64,000 nt of DNA from Cohnella herbarum (GCF_012849095.1 NZ_CP051680.1:5642001-5706000), one strand, 5' to 3'; positions 7,574 to 16,677 are shown, counted from the first letter of the stretch. Translations and numbers: made by a program. Notes: a model not told the origin generated them from the sequence alone.

Positions 7574-9682
7574 ATGAGAAAAGGGGCAAGGATATTTTCG
7601 GCTGTACTATTAATGGTTACATTAGCTTTCCCTTATCTAGCCTATGCGGAAGAAAATATCGGGTTTAAAGACGTCGGTGGTACTTATTGGGCGCAGGATG
7701 AAATTAATAGCATGGCTAAGCTGGGGCTGGTGAAAGGCTACTCCGACAATACGTTTAAACCGAACAAGCCGGTTACGCGAGAAGAATTTGCCGCGCTTAT
7801 CGCGCGCGCGTTTTATTTGGACTTGCTGGAGGACGACAAGTCGCCTACGTTCATGGATGTCACGAACACAAGATGGTCGTTCTCGGCTGTAGAAGCTTCT
7901 AAAGAATTCCTAACGGGTTATTACCCTCCGTCAGGCAAAGCATTCTTCGATCCGACCGGCAAAGCGACGAGGGAGGATGTTGCGGTTGCGCTCGTCAAGA
8001 CGCTCAACTATCAACCGGACGATTTGAAGGATGAACGGGTGCTTGACCGCTTTTACGACGAGAATGAGATCTCTCCAAACATGAGTTCGTATGTGGCGTT
8101 GGCGGTAGAGAATAAGCTGATCAACGGCTATTCCGACTGGACGTTCAGGCCGGACCAGGCGGTTACGCGGGCGGAGGCTGCCGCTCTTCTTTACCGCGCC
8201 ATTAAAGGCGCCGCAGGCGATAGTCAGCAGGCCCTCACTTTAAACGTTGAAGTACCGGACACGACGCCGACGCCGACGTTCTACATTACCGGCGATGTAA
8301 CGAAGGGCGCAACGGTGTTTATTAATAATGAGGAAGCGGAAGTCGTACAAGGACAGTTCCGCGTCGGTTTTCGGTTGAAAGAAGAAGGAACTTACACATA
8401 TACCGTAACTGCGCGACTTGCCGGCGGCAAGACTCAGTCCGTAACGAAGACGGTTAAGTACGAGAAGGGAGCGCCTACTCTTGAGGTAAAGGGCGTGCCC
8501 GAGACAACGGACAAACAAATGATCACTGTCACTTGGACGGTCAAAGACGGCAACGATCCGTCTCCGGTCGTCTACGTAAATGGCGAGAAGCAGTACTCCA
8601 GCTCCGCAAAAGCTATTATTTATCTAGAAGAAGGTAATAACGATATTACCGTCGTTGCCGAGAACAGTTCCGGGAAATCGACCAAAGTGGTAAAGCGTGT
8701 TGTTTTTCAGAGCGGCGGCCCTGTGCTGAACGTACTTAACGTTCCGGAGACAACGGATAAGGAGCTATTGAAAGTAAGCTGGACAGTACAAGACAAGAAT
8801 GACAACGCTCCGAAAGTGTATTTGAACGGAGAACAGCAATATGGAACGACAACGCATGTAAATCTGAAGGAAGGCACGAATACGTTAACTTTTAAAGCCG
8901 TGAATAGCATAGGCAAAACAACGGAAGTGACGAAGACGGTCGTTTTGAACGGAGGAGCGCCGGTCCTGACGGTAGACCCGGTTGCGGAATCGACGAATAA
9001 AAATACCATTAAAATAAGTTGGAACGTCCAGGATAAGAACGACAATAGCCCGAAAGTATACATCAACGGTGAGCAGGCTTACAACAGCGGTACAACCGTG
9101 TCTTTGAAGCCGGGACCGAACGCAATCACTGTCAAAGTGGTAAACAAATTGGGGAAATCAACGGAAAAGTCGTTTAACGTTACGTTCTCGAGCGACGGGC
9201 CGACATTGGTGGTAAATCCGATTCCGCAGACGACGGACAAGAAAACGGTACAAGTAAGCTGGAGCGTGTCCGACAACAACGACAATTACCCGAAAGTATA
9301 CTTGAACGACGAACAAGCGTATGGCAGCAGCATGAGTGTTTCTCTAGTTGCGGGAGCCAACACGATTAAAATCAAAGCCGTTAACAGTTTCGGAGCGACT
9401 AAGGAAGAAACGCATACGATCGTGTTCGAGCCGCCGGGGCCTAGATTAGTGCTAGGATACGCTCCGGAGACGACATCATCGGAGACGATCACACTTACTT
9501 GGACGGTCAGCGACGAGAATGACAGCTATCCCAAAGTGTTTGTAAACGACAAGCAGGTCAATTACAACAGCATGAACGTGATTCTAAGCCCTGGTCCCAA
9601 CACATTCCGAATCGTTGCGAGCAATAGCCTAGGCAAAACGACGGAAGTCGTTTACACGGTCACATATTCTCCGACCCCGTAA
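7574..9682 (+). CDS. SLH-domain surface protein with six Ig-like repeats
   Basis: About 702 residues. A signal peptide (IFSAVLLMVTLAFPYLAYA) is followed by three SLH domains over about residues 25-215, with landmarks GLVKGYSDNTFKPNKPVTRE and LINGYSDWTFRPDQAVTRAE. These anchor proteins to pyruvylated cell-wall polysaccharide. The rest is one diverged and five clear ~80-residue Ig-like repeats, each carrying a PETTDK, SWTVQDKNDN, PKVYLNGEQ, NTLTFKAVNSIGK pattern. I prefer the ATG at 7574, which has GGGGAG upstream and opens directly into the signal peptide; the ATG at 7541 lacks a ribosome site. No catalytic domain is seen; an adhesive or structural S-layer-associated role is likely. Confidence 0.85.
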   Translation: MRKGARIFSAVLLMVTLAFPYLAYAEENIGFKDVGGTYWAQDEINSMAKLGLVKGYSDNTFKPNKPVTREEFAALIARAFYLDLLEDDKSPTFMDVTNTRWSFSAVEASKEFLTGYYPPSGKAFFDPTGKATREDVAVALVKTLNYQPDDLKDERVLDRFYDENEISPNMSSYVALAVENKLINGYSDWTFRPDQAVTRAEAAALLYRAIKGAAGDSQQALTLNVEVPDTTPTPTFYITGDVTKGATVFINNEEAEVVQGQFRVGFRLKEEGTYTYTVTARLAGGKTQSVTKTVKYEKGAPTLEVKGVPETTDKQMITVTWTVKDGNDPSPVVYVNGEKQYSSSAKAIIYLEEGNNDITVVAENSSGKSTKVVKRVVFQSGGPVLNVLNVPETTDKELLKVSWTVQDKNDNAPKVYLNGEQQYGTTTHVNLKEGTNTLTFKAVNSIGKTTEVTKTVVLNGGAPVLTVDPVAESTNKNTIKISWNVQDKNDNSPKVYINGEQAYNSGTTVSLKPGPNAITVKVVNKLGKSTEKSFNVTFSSDGPTLVVNPIPQTTDKKTVQVSWSVSDNNDNYPKVYLNDEQAYGSSMSVSLVAGANTIKIKAVNSFGATKEETHTIVFEPPGPRLVLGYAPETTSSETITLTWTVSDENDSYPKVFVNDKQVNYNSMNVILSPGPNTFRIVASNSLGKTTEVVYTVTYSPTP
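8471..9670 (+). repeat. Five tandem ~240-bp repeats encoding Ig-like modules
   Basis: Within the SLH protein, five consecutive modules repeat with a period close to 80 codons; a sixth, more diverged one precedes them. Conserved cores in every copy are (S/T)W(T/S/N)V, (D/N)(D/N).(Y/A/S)PKV(Y/F), N.(L/I)GK(T/S)TE. The copies differ at many codons, so the duplication is old rather than recent. Confidence 0.8.
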
Positions 9683-9689
9683 GTTTAAT

Positions 9690-9731
9690 AAAAGTAAAAG
9701 TCCCTCATGGAAATGGGGGACTTTTACTTTT
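9690..9731 (+). terminator. Strong rho-independent terminator after the SLH gene
   Basis: AAAAGTAAAAGTCCC pairs with GGGACTTTTACTTTT around a short loop. The arms are almost perfect and work in either direction. Confidence 0.9.
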
Positions 9732-9941
9732 GGGGCGCAACGTAGACGGTCGTCTGGTGATAAGAATTTCGTGGCAGTTGTTGAATGTTATGGACCCGGG
9801 CCCTTGTGCAAGGCGGCTTCTAAGAACTACCGGTAAAAAATAATAAATTTCCAAATAGAGGTAATTCAAATGGTTCCGTCGTATACTTCGTATGATTGGG
9901 AAAATGAAGCTAAATGCGGAAGTTTAGAGGAGGAATAAATC

Positions 9942-10598
9942 ATGTCTTCTGCTAGTCTGTATCGCTGCTGTGGCATTATACTGATTCTGGGCGTCGTGAT
10001 TAAACTAGTATCCACCATCTTCCCCTTTCTTGTTAGCGTCAACATCAAGACATCGTCGACAGACCTGCAGGACCCGCTTGTTGCAACTTACTACAGCCTG
10101 ACTTTTATCGCGTTTTCGCTCACCATTATCGGTCTTCCTGCAATGTACTTACGCCAATCTGCAAAATGGGGAAAATTGGGCTTAACAGGCTTATTATTCT
10201 ACATTTTTGGAAACTTGCTGGATATTGCGATTATCGCGACCTTTACTACGGTCATGCCGTTGCTTTCCAAGGAAGCGCCTGCCCTTATTGACGAAATATT
10301 AAATTCGGAATTTGCTATTTTCCCGCTCGGCAGTTTTCTTCTTTGTTTAATCGGCGCGATCTTATTTGGAATCGCCATCCTTAGAGCCAAAGTCTTCCCG
10401 GTCTATATCGCAGCACTGTTCATGGCTTCGCCGATTCTATATTTGATGAGTTCTTTTGTCGGCAATGATACAGCGGGTGCGATATTCAACCTGTTAACCG
10501 CTGTTTCACTCGGAATCGCGCTCGGCAAAGTCGGTGTAAGTCTAGCGACAGGGCGTCATGAGGTAGCCTCGGGGAATTCTGTATCCAGTGCTGGCTGA
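9942..10598 (+). CDS. Polytopic membrane protein of unknown function
   Basis: 218 residues, about 70 percent hydrophobic, with roughly six predicted membrane helices (about 10-30, 46-66, 78-100, 120-148, 152-172 and 180-198). The ATG has a strong GAGGAGGA ribosome site. The architecture is like DUF4386 or related small Firmicute membrane families, but I do not recognise a defining motif. It stands alone: a terminator precedes it and a bidirectional terminator lies between it and the convergent iron-binding lipoprotein gene. Confidence 0.6.
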   Translation: MSSASLYRCCGIILILGVVIKLVSTIFPFLVSVNIKTSSTDLQDPLVATYYSLTFIAFSLTIIGLPAMYLRQSAKWGKLGLTGLLFYIFGNLLDIAIIATFTTVMPLLSKEAPALIDEILNSEFAIFPLGSFLLCLIGAILFGIAILRAKVFPVYIAALFMASPILYLMSSFVGNDTAGAIFNLLTAVSLGIALGKVGVSLATGRHEVASGNSVSSAG

Positions 10599-10613
10599 GA
10601 TAAAGACTGTAAC

Positions 10614-10638
10614 CGCAGCGATTGGATTAGCTATGGGG
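10614..10638 (+). repeat. Remnant of the sulfurtransferase-tail repeat
   Basis: GCGATTGGATTAGCTATG matches the core that marks the 3' end of sseA and the internal junctions of the 46-58 kb island. Here it is an isolated ~25-base fragment between two convergent genes with no element ends beside it. It may be the scar of an old integration and excision, or chance; the length of the match makes chance unlikely. Confidence 0.45.
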
Positions 10639-10726
10639 AGTCTCCACACAACCTCCACTTTTCAACGTTGGATCATTCCAAGCATTGGGGTTCGTCTCGA
10701 ATAACCCTACTAAGCTACAGGAACGC

Positions 10727-10768
10727 AAAAACCCACCTTGACCAAAGAACCTTGGGGTGGGTTTCTGC
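10727..10768. terminator. Bidirectional terminator between convergent genes
   Basis: AAAAACCCACC and GGTGGGTTT form a stem around a CTTGACC..CTTGG loop. On the minus strand the stem is followed by TTTTTG, serving the iron-binding lipoprotein gene. Confidence 0.75.
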
Positions 10769-10819
10769 TTTCCTAATGTAATTATTTGCAATGTAGGTTA
10801 TATGAGCAGTGAGACGATA

Positions 10820-11905
10820 TTACTTCGTTCCGGTGACAGCGGCTTTCACGTCGTCAATGACGTAGCCCTCGGCGATAGGACCGGAAGACATCCAAGTTCT
10901 TGCCGACACTTTGAACACGCGGTTGTTCTTGACGGCGGGTAGCGACTTCCAGATTTTCAGCTTTTCGACCTCGTCCGAAGCTGCTGTTTCCTTCGCGAAA
11001 TCCTCGGCCGAGCTGATCGATCCGCCATAGATGGCAAACACGTAATCCGCGTTAATCGACGGGAGCTTTTCCAACGATGTATTGATCCCCCAGTCTTCCT
11101 TCGATGCTTTCTGGAGCTCGGCGATGCTCGCATCCGGACGAAGTCCAAGTTCGTCGTAGATCAGCGGCGCGAAGCTCGGGAAGAACACCTGCAGCTCCTT
11201 ATCCGATGGGCGAAGGAAAACGGCGGAATTGGACGAACCGGCTGCCGCCACGATTGCATCTTTGGCTTGCGTCAGCTTGTCGTTATAGGTCGCGATAACT
11301 TCCTGCGCCTTGTCTTGCAGTCCTAGCGCTTGTCCGAGCAGGACTATGTTGCTTTTCCAATCGTCCGGCGTGAAAGCGATCGTCGGCGCGATTTTGCTCA
11401 GTTCGTCGTAACCTTGCTGGTCCGAGAAATACCCTTGCAGAACGATCAAATCCGGCTTCGATGCCAATATGGCTTCGAGGTTCGGCTTCAGATTCGGGCT
11501 GTCGGACAGCTGAATGTTTAGTGCCTCCAACCGGTCGTACAAGTAATAGCCTTCGAATCCGTAGGCATACACTAGCGGAGCGCCTAGCGACAGCGCGATA
11601 TCCTCGAGTCCGACGACGGCGACGCGTTGCGGATGCAGAGGCACTTCCGTTTCTCCGAAGTGATGCTTGATCGTCAGTGCCTGCGGTTCTTCGCTTGATG
11701 CGGGAGCACTAGGACTTGAACTCGGGCTAGGACTCGGACTTTGACTTGCTCCCACGCTCGACGTATTTGTATTCTCGTTATTGCCGCAGGCGCTTACCAT
11801 TAGTGCCACCAGCAAGACGACGATCAGTCCCGCGATCCCCCGGAACTTCTTTCGAACGTTAACGCCGCGATGACCTGCATGAGCGTCTCTCTCTGTTTGA
11901 AACAC
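10820..11905 (-). CDS. Iron-siderophore ABC transporter substrate-binding lipoprotein (FecB/FhuD type)
   Basis: 361 residues. The signal peptide ends in VVLLVALMVSAC with the lipobox Cys, followed by a Ser/Pro-rich linker. The class III binding-protein fold starts with LTIKHHFGETEVPLHPQRVA and includes ILASKPDLIVLQGY and a closing WMSSGPIAEGYVIDDV. Such proteins deliver ferric siderophores to an FecCD-type permease; none is encoded nearby, so it probably feeds a distant permease. The start is GTG, chosen because GGAGGGA sits seven bases upstream. A Fur-box-like sequence lies just before it, and the AraC/binding-protein fusion upstream is the probable co-regulated activator. Confidence 0.9.
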   Translation of the reverse strand: MFQTERDAHAGHRGVNVRKKFRGIAGLIVVLLVALMVSACGNNENTNTSSVGASQSPSPSPSSSPSAPASSEEPQALTIKHHFGETEVPLHPQRVAVVGLEDIALSLGAPLVYAYGFEGYYLYDRLEALNIQLSDSPNLKPNLEAILASKPDLIVLQGYFSDQQGYDELSKIAPTIAFTPDDWKSNIVLLGQALGLQDKAQEVIATYNDKLTQAKDAIVAAAGSSNSAVFLRPSDKELQVFFPSFAPLIYDELGLRPDASIAELQKASKEDWGINTSLEKLPSINADYVFAIYGGSISSAEDFAKETAASDEVEKLKIWKSLPAVKNNRVFKVSARTWMSSGPIAEGYVIDDVKAAVTGTK

Positions 11906-11921
11906 GGTTATCCCTCCGGAT

Positions 11922-11943
11922 TGATACTGATAATCATTATCAC
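11922..11943. promoter_or_regulatory. Fur box upstream of the siderophore-binding gene
   Basis: TGATACTGATAATCATTATC fits the 19-bp Fur consensus of overlapping GATAAT/ATTATC hexamers. It lies ~17 bases before the GTG start of the iron-binding lipoprotein, so iron repression is expected. Confidence 0.8.
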
Positions 11944-12004
11944 TATAACATTATAAAAAGAATTTCCTTCTGAGGGAATACGATATGATGCCGATTTTAC
12001 CGTC

Positions 12005-13615
12005 CTAGGGAGCACGAAATGACATAATCAGGTCTTGCAGCAATTGCTCCTGTCGATTCGCCGTATACTCCAATATCGGCTCTTGCAGCCAGTTGCGATC
12101 GAAACCAAGGCAAACATTGCGATTGCGCACCGCCCTCAGTCGTCCCCATTCTTCAGTGTGCTGCAGCCGTTCCCATTCCGTCTGCGACTGACGATCCTTC
12201 ATGACCGTGACCAGCAGCGCATCCGCATCGAACGCCTTTAACCCGCTCGCCGTCACGAATTCAGTGAACGGAATATGTTCGACCCCCGCAGCGTAATGAA
12301 TCTGCAGATCGTCGTACAGCACCGTTCCAGCTCGTTTGCCCCATACCTGCATCCCTCGGGCAGAGATATTCAGAATCAGCAGTCGACCCTGTCGAAGCGA
12401 GGGGGGAACGATCCTTCGCGCCTCGGCGGCCTGCTCCTCGTACCGGATAAGCCATCTTTCCCCTTCCTTCTCTCTCTCCATGAAACGGGCCGTCTGGATC
12501 AAGTGCGCCTTCCAACTTTCTTCATGCCATTTCAGGAATAAAGTCGGCGCGATCGTCTTCAGCTTCTCCTTTTCTTCTTCGACGATCATCTCGTCGAGAG
12601 CGACGATGCGATCCGGTCGCGCGCGTAGCAGCGCCTTTCGATTGAAATCGTAGTCGTGGCTGAGCGGTACTTTGACGTCGAAGCGATATTTGCGCCGGTA
12701 ATCGTCCGACCAGCTCTGATCGATCGGCGCCGCGTATGGAATGATCCCGAGCGTCAGCAGTTGGCCGATGTTGGGCCAGCTGTATGCGGCCGTCCTGCAC
12801 TTCCGGCTGGCGATGTAGCTTCGCGGCGATATGCCGACCTGCTTCTTGAATTGGCTACTGAAGTATAATGGGTCCTTGTAGCCGACCGCTTCCGCCACTC
12901 CCCGAAGCGACGTCCCCGCTTCCATGAGCTGCTTGGCCTCGTTCGTTCGCAATTCGGTCAAGTATTCTATAGCGCTCTGACCGAATCGTTCCTTGAACGA
13001 TCTCATGAAATAATAACGGCTCATACCGACCTTTCCGGCCAAATCGTCCACGGTGATCGTTTCCCGGTAATGATGTTTGAGATAGGCATACGCTCGTTCC
13101 AACGCTTCCCCATGATCCCCCTGCTTCTTGAACAGCAAATGCAACAACTCCAAGAACCCGGCTTGTCCGGCTAGGCGTTCGACCGGGGCGGCGATACGCC
13201 ATCCCTCGACCGTCTTCTCGCATAGCGTCAACAGTCGCGAGTCGGCCGGTGCGCTGCTCTTCCTGCGTTCGACGAGCCATGCCGCCGATCGCCGGACGTC
13301 TTCCTCGGAGCCGAGCACATCGAATAGAAAGCGATACTGGAGATATTGGCCGTCGAACTCGTACTGTGTCTCCACCCTCTGTCCTGGCGTAATGAAATAG
13401 GCCGCGTTCGCATGCAAGGGATAGAGCATCCCGTCAATTACGATCTGGCCGCAGGATTGGCCCGGTACGATGAGCATATAGGCCGGGGCCGATGGGTAGA
13501 CGATCCGGAACGCCTTGTTCTCCCGTAGACGGATGCTTTCCTTAAGCTGAAACCAGACGTTCCCGAGCGTATCTCCGTCCGACATCTCGGCTACTTGCTC
13601 GCAATCGTGCGCCAT
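12005..13615 (-). CDS. AraC-family regulator fused to a siderophore-binding-protein domain (Btr-like)
   Basis: 536 residues. The N-terminal ~150 form a cupin-like effector domain (YMLIVPGQSCGQIVIDG). Residues ~165-270 are a two-HTH AraC DNA-binding domain (ITVDDLAGKVGMSRYYFMRS, then EAVGYKDPLYFSSQFKKQVG). Residues ~280-530 resemble an FecB-type iron-siderophore binding domain (TLGIIPYAAPID, DRIVALDEMIVEE, LLILNISARGMQVWG). This is the layout of Bacillus subtilis Btr, which binds bacillibactin and activates its uptake genes. By analogy it senses an imported siderophore in the cytosol and activates the adjacent lipoprotein gene. The ATG has GAGAGGGG upstream, and a Fur box precedes the gene. 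Confidence 0.88.
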   Translation of the reverse strand: MAHDCEQVAEMSDGDTLGNVWFQLKESIRLRENKAFRIVYPSAPAYMLIVPGQSCGQIVIDGMLYPLHANAAYFITPGQRVETQYEFDGQYLQYRFLFDVLGSEEDVRRSAAWLVERRKSSAPADSRLLTLCEKTVEGWRIAAPVERLAGQAGFLELLHLLFKKQGDHGEALERAYAYLKHHYRETITVDDLAGKVGMSRYYFMRSFKERFGQSAIEYLTELRTNEAKQLMEAGTSLRGVAEAVGYKDPLYFSSQFKKQVGISPRSYIASRKCRTAAYSWPNIGQLLTLGIIPYAAPIDQSWSDDYRRKYRFDVKVPLSHDYDFNRKALLRARPDRIVALDEMIVEEEKEKLKTIAPTLFLKWHEESWKAHLIQTARFMEREKEGERWLIRYEEQAAEARRIVPPSLRQGRLLILNISARGMQVWGKRAGTVLYDDLQIHYAAGVEHIPFTEFVTASGLKAFDADALLVTVMKDRQSQTEWERLQHTEEWGRLRAVRNRNVCLGFDRNWLQEPILEYTANRQEQLLQDLIMSFRAP

Positions 13616-13653
13616 GGGGGTGCCCCTCTCGTTATCTTCTGCCTAGATCGTAA

Positions 13654-13675
13654 TTGATAATTATTCTCATTGTCA
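13654..13675. promoter_or_regulatory. Fur box upstream of the AraC/binding-protein fusion
   Basis: TTGATAATTATTCTCATTGT contains the GATAAT-ATT-CTCATT pattern of Fur sites. It lies ~40 bases before the regulator start, so the activator itself is likely iron-repressed. Confidence 0.75.
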
Positions 13676-13809
13676 ATCGGGAGTGGCTGAAGATTGCGGA
13701 TATTCATTAATACTTCATTAATAATTGGCAATGTGAACGATGATAGGATGATAAAAGACATGCGGTAAGTAATTGATCATAAAACTAGAAGGTAGGTTGA
13801 GTAACGTTC

Positions 13810-14988
13810 ATGAACAACAAATCGCTTTACAAGTCTATTTTATTGGCTCTTAGTTTAACTTTAGCCGTGCCATATGGCGGCAACATAATTTCAGCGAAGA
13901 CGGCAGCCGACTTCACCGACCTAAAGGATTTGGACGCAGCGACGAAGGCCAAGTTCGATGCGTTGATGTCAGCAGGTATCTTTGACGGTGTATCCGATAG
14001 TATTTTCGGATTGAAAGAAGAGATGAATCGCGCCCAATTCGCGAAGGTGGCAGCGTTGATTTTTGGATTGAAAGTCGACACGAATCTCAAGGAATCATCC
14101 TTTCAAGACGTAAAGTCCGACACTCCCGGGCTCGGCGATGCGTTACCCTATATCGAAGCGATGAAGGCTGCAGGAATAACCGATGGCTATGGTGAAGGTA
14201 CATTCAACCCTGCGGGCAAGGTGACCAAGGAGCAATTAGCCACGTTTTTAGTTCGAGGATTTGGCTTGAATAAGGGAGCGGCGACCCCAGGCTCAAGTTC
14301 TGCCCCAGTTGTTGTCGATCCGACTGTTTCCAATTGGGCTAAAGATTACGTCGCAATGGCTCTCGAGCTTAATTTACTAAATAACGCTCCGGGTGGTACT
14401 TTCGGCGGGAATACGCCAGCAGATCGAGAAGAGCTCGCTGTTGGATCCTACGCATCCGCCAAAAAGTTCGAAGAGTCCCAACCTCTGCATGTGTCAGGAG
14501 CGCTCTTCGAGGCGGGCGACAAGTTGAATCTAAAGTTGACTGTACGGATCGACCCAAAGTCCTTCGACCTGTCGCAGATAAAAATCGGCGGCGTGCCGCT
14601 AGATCCGAAGCTAGACAGCTTCGAGCTGTCCGAGGACGGGAAGACGATCATTATCAAGTTGCATAAGGCTATACAATTCGATGATCCGTCCAAAATGCCA
14701 TTAATTGATATCGGCAACGTGTTGACGCTATTTGGAAACCCTGTGAAAAACGATGAGAGTAACCCGATTCCGGTTACGGCAACCGAATCGCTAGTTACCA
14801 AACCTGACCCGAGCCCAACTCCGAGCCCAACTCCGAGCCCAACTCCGAGCCCAACTCCGAGCCCAACTCCGAGCCCAACTCCGAGCCCAACTCCGAGTCC
14901 AACGCCGAGCCCAACGCCGAGCCCAAGCCCGGAACCAAGCCCGAATCCGAACAACCCGAACCCGAACAACCCGAACGCTGGCATCTAA
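13810..14988 (+). CDS. SLH-domain surface protein with Pro-Ser/Thr repeat tail
   Basis: 392 residues. A signal peptide (ILLALSLTLAVPYGGNIISA) is followed by three SLH-like modules over ~30-220: ending in MNRAQFAKVAALIFGL, the clear GITDGYGEGTFNPAGKVTKE, and a degenerate third. Residues ~225-330 form a beta-rich module (FDLSQIKIGGVPLDPKL) that I do not recognise. The tail is a PSPT repeat (about ten units) ending in NPNNPNPNNPNAGI. The tail looks like a wall-spanning or flexible spacer. There is no LPXTG sorting signal; attachment would be through SLH. The ATG lies 12-13 bases from a weak GAAGGTAGG ribosome site. Confidence 0.8.
   Translation: MNNKSLYKSILLALSLTLAVPYGGNIISAKTAADFTDLKDLDAATKAKFDALMSAGIFDGVSDSIFGLKEEMNRAQFAKVAALIFGLKVDTNLKESSFQDVKSDTPGLGDALPYIEAMKAAGITDGYGEGTFNPAGKVTKEQLATFLVRGFGLNKGAATPGSSSAPVVVDPTVSNWAKDYVAMALELNLLNNAPGGTFGGNTPADREELAVGSYASAKKFEESQPLHVSGALFEAGDKLNLKLTVRIDPKSFDLSQIKIGGVPLDPKLDSFELSEDGKTIIIKLHKAIQFDDPSKMPLIDIGNVLTLFGNPVKNDESNPIPVTATESLVTKPDPSPTPSPTPSPTPSPTPSPTPSPTPSPTPSPTPSPTPSPSPEPSPNPNNPNPNNPNAGI
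14809..14916 (+). repeat. 12-bp tandem repeat encoding PSPT units
   Basis: Seven identical copies of CCGAGCCCAACT followed by two or three one-base variants. Identity at the DNA level, not just the protein level, points to recent slippage expansion; the array is a likely length-variable locus. Confidence 0.9.
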
Positions 14989-15023
14989 TCCGGCAATTGA
15001 TGTCGTGAAGGTGGGTAAACGGT

Positions 15024-15080
15024 AGCTGGAGCGATTGGATTAGCTTTGAGGGGATTCCTGTTGCGGTGGGGAAGAGGAAG
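15024..15080 (+). repeat. Sulfurtransferase-tail remnant (diverged copy)
   Basis: AGCTGGAGCGATTGGATTAG opens a stretch translating as SWSDWISFEGIPVAVGKR, clearly the C-terminal end of an SseA-type sulfurtransferase (compare SWSDWISYSENPVATGEE at 46 kb). No sulfurtransferase body precedes it. A terminator hairpin of the same type as at 58.26 kb follows, so the order tail-terminator is conserved. Confidence 0.7.
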
Positions 15081-15112
15081 AACGGAAAGACATTTTATAG
15101 TTTGGAGATTCT

Positions 15113-15157
15113 AAATGCAGAGCAAGGCGAATACAACGCCATTGCTCTGTATTTTGC
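15113..15157. terminator. Terminator hairpin of the CAGAGC...GCTCTG family
   Basis: GCAGAGCAA pairs with TTGCTCTG around a loop containing GGCG/CGCC, followed by TATTTT. It is related to the hairpins at 39.86 and 58.26 kb. It lies downstream of both the SLH gene and the convergent 15.2-16.6 kb gene. Confidence 0.7.
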
Positions 15158-15164
15158 ATTTGAG

Positions 15165-16553
15165 TCAAGTAGACTCGACTCCCGTCTCTATCAGAAAGTC
15201 ATCTAAATTATCATAATACGTGTATAGCTCTATCATTAGTTTCATATTTGATTTTTCAGATTCCGTTACGACATGGTCTCGATGCCCTTGGCTTCCGTCA
15301 AACCTCATTTTAACTGATTTCCCATTTGCTACTTTCTGCATTTGATCTATCAATTCATTTTTATCAAAGCTGTGGCGAGTCACCCATTCCGCAATATTGC
15401 CGTAGTTAACCTGAGACTGTCTATCTCCGAAAGCTACCTCCCAATCAAAGAGCTCTCCATCAATATTAAAAATGATTTTATCGGTGAACACCCAATCATC
15501 TTGCTGGAATCCCGCTATTACAGTGAAGGCGGCAGAACCATCTTTCACAATCCTAATTCGAGATTCGAGATTAATTCGACCGCTAATATTTACATAAGTT
15601 GCGCTATAGCCCTTTGGAACGATAGTTGTAAGCCTGGTCATATCGTCATACTTAGAGGTTGCTTGCGCCAAAAGCTCCTTCTTTCTTTTCTCCTTGCGTA
15701 TTTTCTCCTCTTCAATTGCTTTTTGTTTTAACGCCTCAACTTCAGTAATTTTTTTGATCAATTCCAGATCATCTTTAAAGTACTCCTTAGTACGCTTTAA
15801 AATTGTAATAGCATCATCGTATTGTTTACTGCTAATGTTGCGGTCAACTTGAATGCTATTTTCTTTGTATAAAGCTTGCAGGTAAGCGTCCTGTTTAGTT
15901 TTAATGGTAGCATTGTTCGGGTAGAATTCATCAAGCCTCTTGGTTTCCTTGTATGCTTCCTCGTATTTCTTTTCAACAAAAAGACGCTCCGAATTGTTTA
16001 GAACGTAATCAAGCATTTCTTTAATGCTTAATTGGATTTTATCTGCCGAAGAAGCGTAATTTTCGGTATCTTCGACGATAACTTCTTTATATTTAATAAT
16101 TGCGTTTTCATATTCCTTGTTGTCTCTGAGTTTATTCGCATTCTCATAGGCATCCTTTGACTTCTTGAATTTATCCAGACGTTGTTGATTACTCTTTAAA
16201 TCGTTCTTTAACGACTCGAAGGACTTTAAATCTTGAATGCGATTATTGGCCGTATTATAGTCAATTGCATTCTCGATATATTTATCGACTCGTATTTCGA
16301 CCTCGGAAATCAATTTTCCGTTGATTTTTTTAATCGCTTTAACGCTACTCTTATCCGTTCCTTTAAGCAGGATGTCTTCATACACTTGATAAGCTTCATC
16401 AATTTCATCGGCGTTAACCAGATTGATAACGGATTTCACTTTGTAGTTTACAAGGTACACGTTCTGATAATAAAAGTAGCCTCCTGCACCTAATAACAAA
16501 AGGATTGCTGCGCACAATGAAAGCAACGATTTCTTGTAAATGGGAGATCCCAC
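15165..16553 (-). CDS. Membrane-anchored repeat/coiled-coil protein of unknown function
   Basis: 462 residues. An N-terminal membrane segment (SLLSLCAAILLLLGAGGYFYY) is followed by a long Lys/Glu-rich helical region to ~300. That region has TPR-like elements (LRDNKEYENAIIKYKEVI, FVEKKYEEAYKETKRLDEFY) and a charged coiled coil (EALKQKAIEEEKIRKEKRKK). The last ~160 residues are a beta-rich module (FTVIAGFQQDDWVFTDKI). I do not recognise the family. The first possible start is GTG, but the GAAGGAG site is immediately adjacent to it; TTG codons ~30 bases downstream, or an ATT, would be better spaced, so the exact start is uncertain. The extracellular part faces outward if the first helix is an anchor. 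Confidence 0.6.
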   Translation of the reverse strand: MGSPIYKKSLLSLCAAILLLLGAGGYFYYQNVYLVNYKVKSVINLVNADEIDEAYQVYEDILLKGTDKSSVKAIKKINGKLISEVEIRVDKYIENAIDYNTANNRIQDLKSFESLKNDLKSNQQRLDKFKKSKDAYENANKLRDNKEYENAIIKYKEVIVEDTENYASSADKIQLSIKEMLDYVLNNSERLFVEKKYEEAYKETKRLDEFYPNNATIKTKQDAYLQALYKENSIQVDRNISSKQYDDAITILKRTKEYFKDDLELIKKITEVEALKQKAIEEEKIRKEKRKKELLAQATSKYDDMTRLTTIVPKGYSATYVNISGRINLESRIRIVKDGSAAFTVIAGFQQDDWVFTDKIIFNIDGELFDWEVAFGDRQSQVNYGNIAEWVTRHSFDKNELIDQMQKVANGKSVKMRFDGSQGHRDHVVTESEKSNMKLMIELYTYYDNLDDFLIETGVEST

Positions 16554-16677
16554 TCCTTCTAATAACTTTCATCCACTAAGTCTTTAAGACTATTCAGTTT
16601 ACATTATTCGCCATTTTTTTCTATTTTCCTCTTTGTATGTAATAAGTCTTCAAATTTATAAGTTGTGATGAAACCAC

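Noticed and set aside
14809..14916. Short regular repeats considered as a CRISPR array
   Set aside because: The units are 12 bp with no spacers and are in frame, encoding PSPT.
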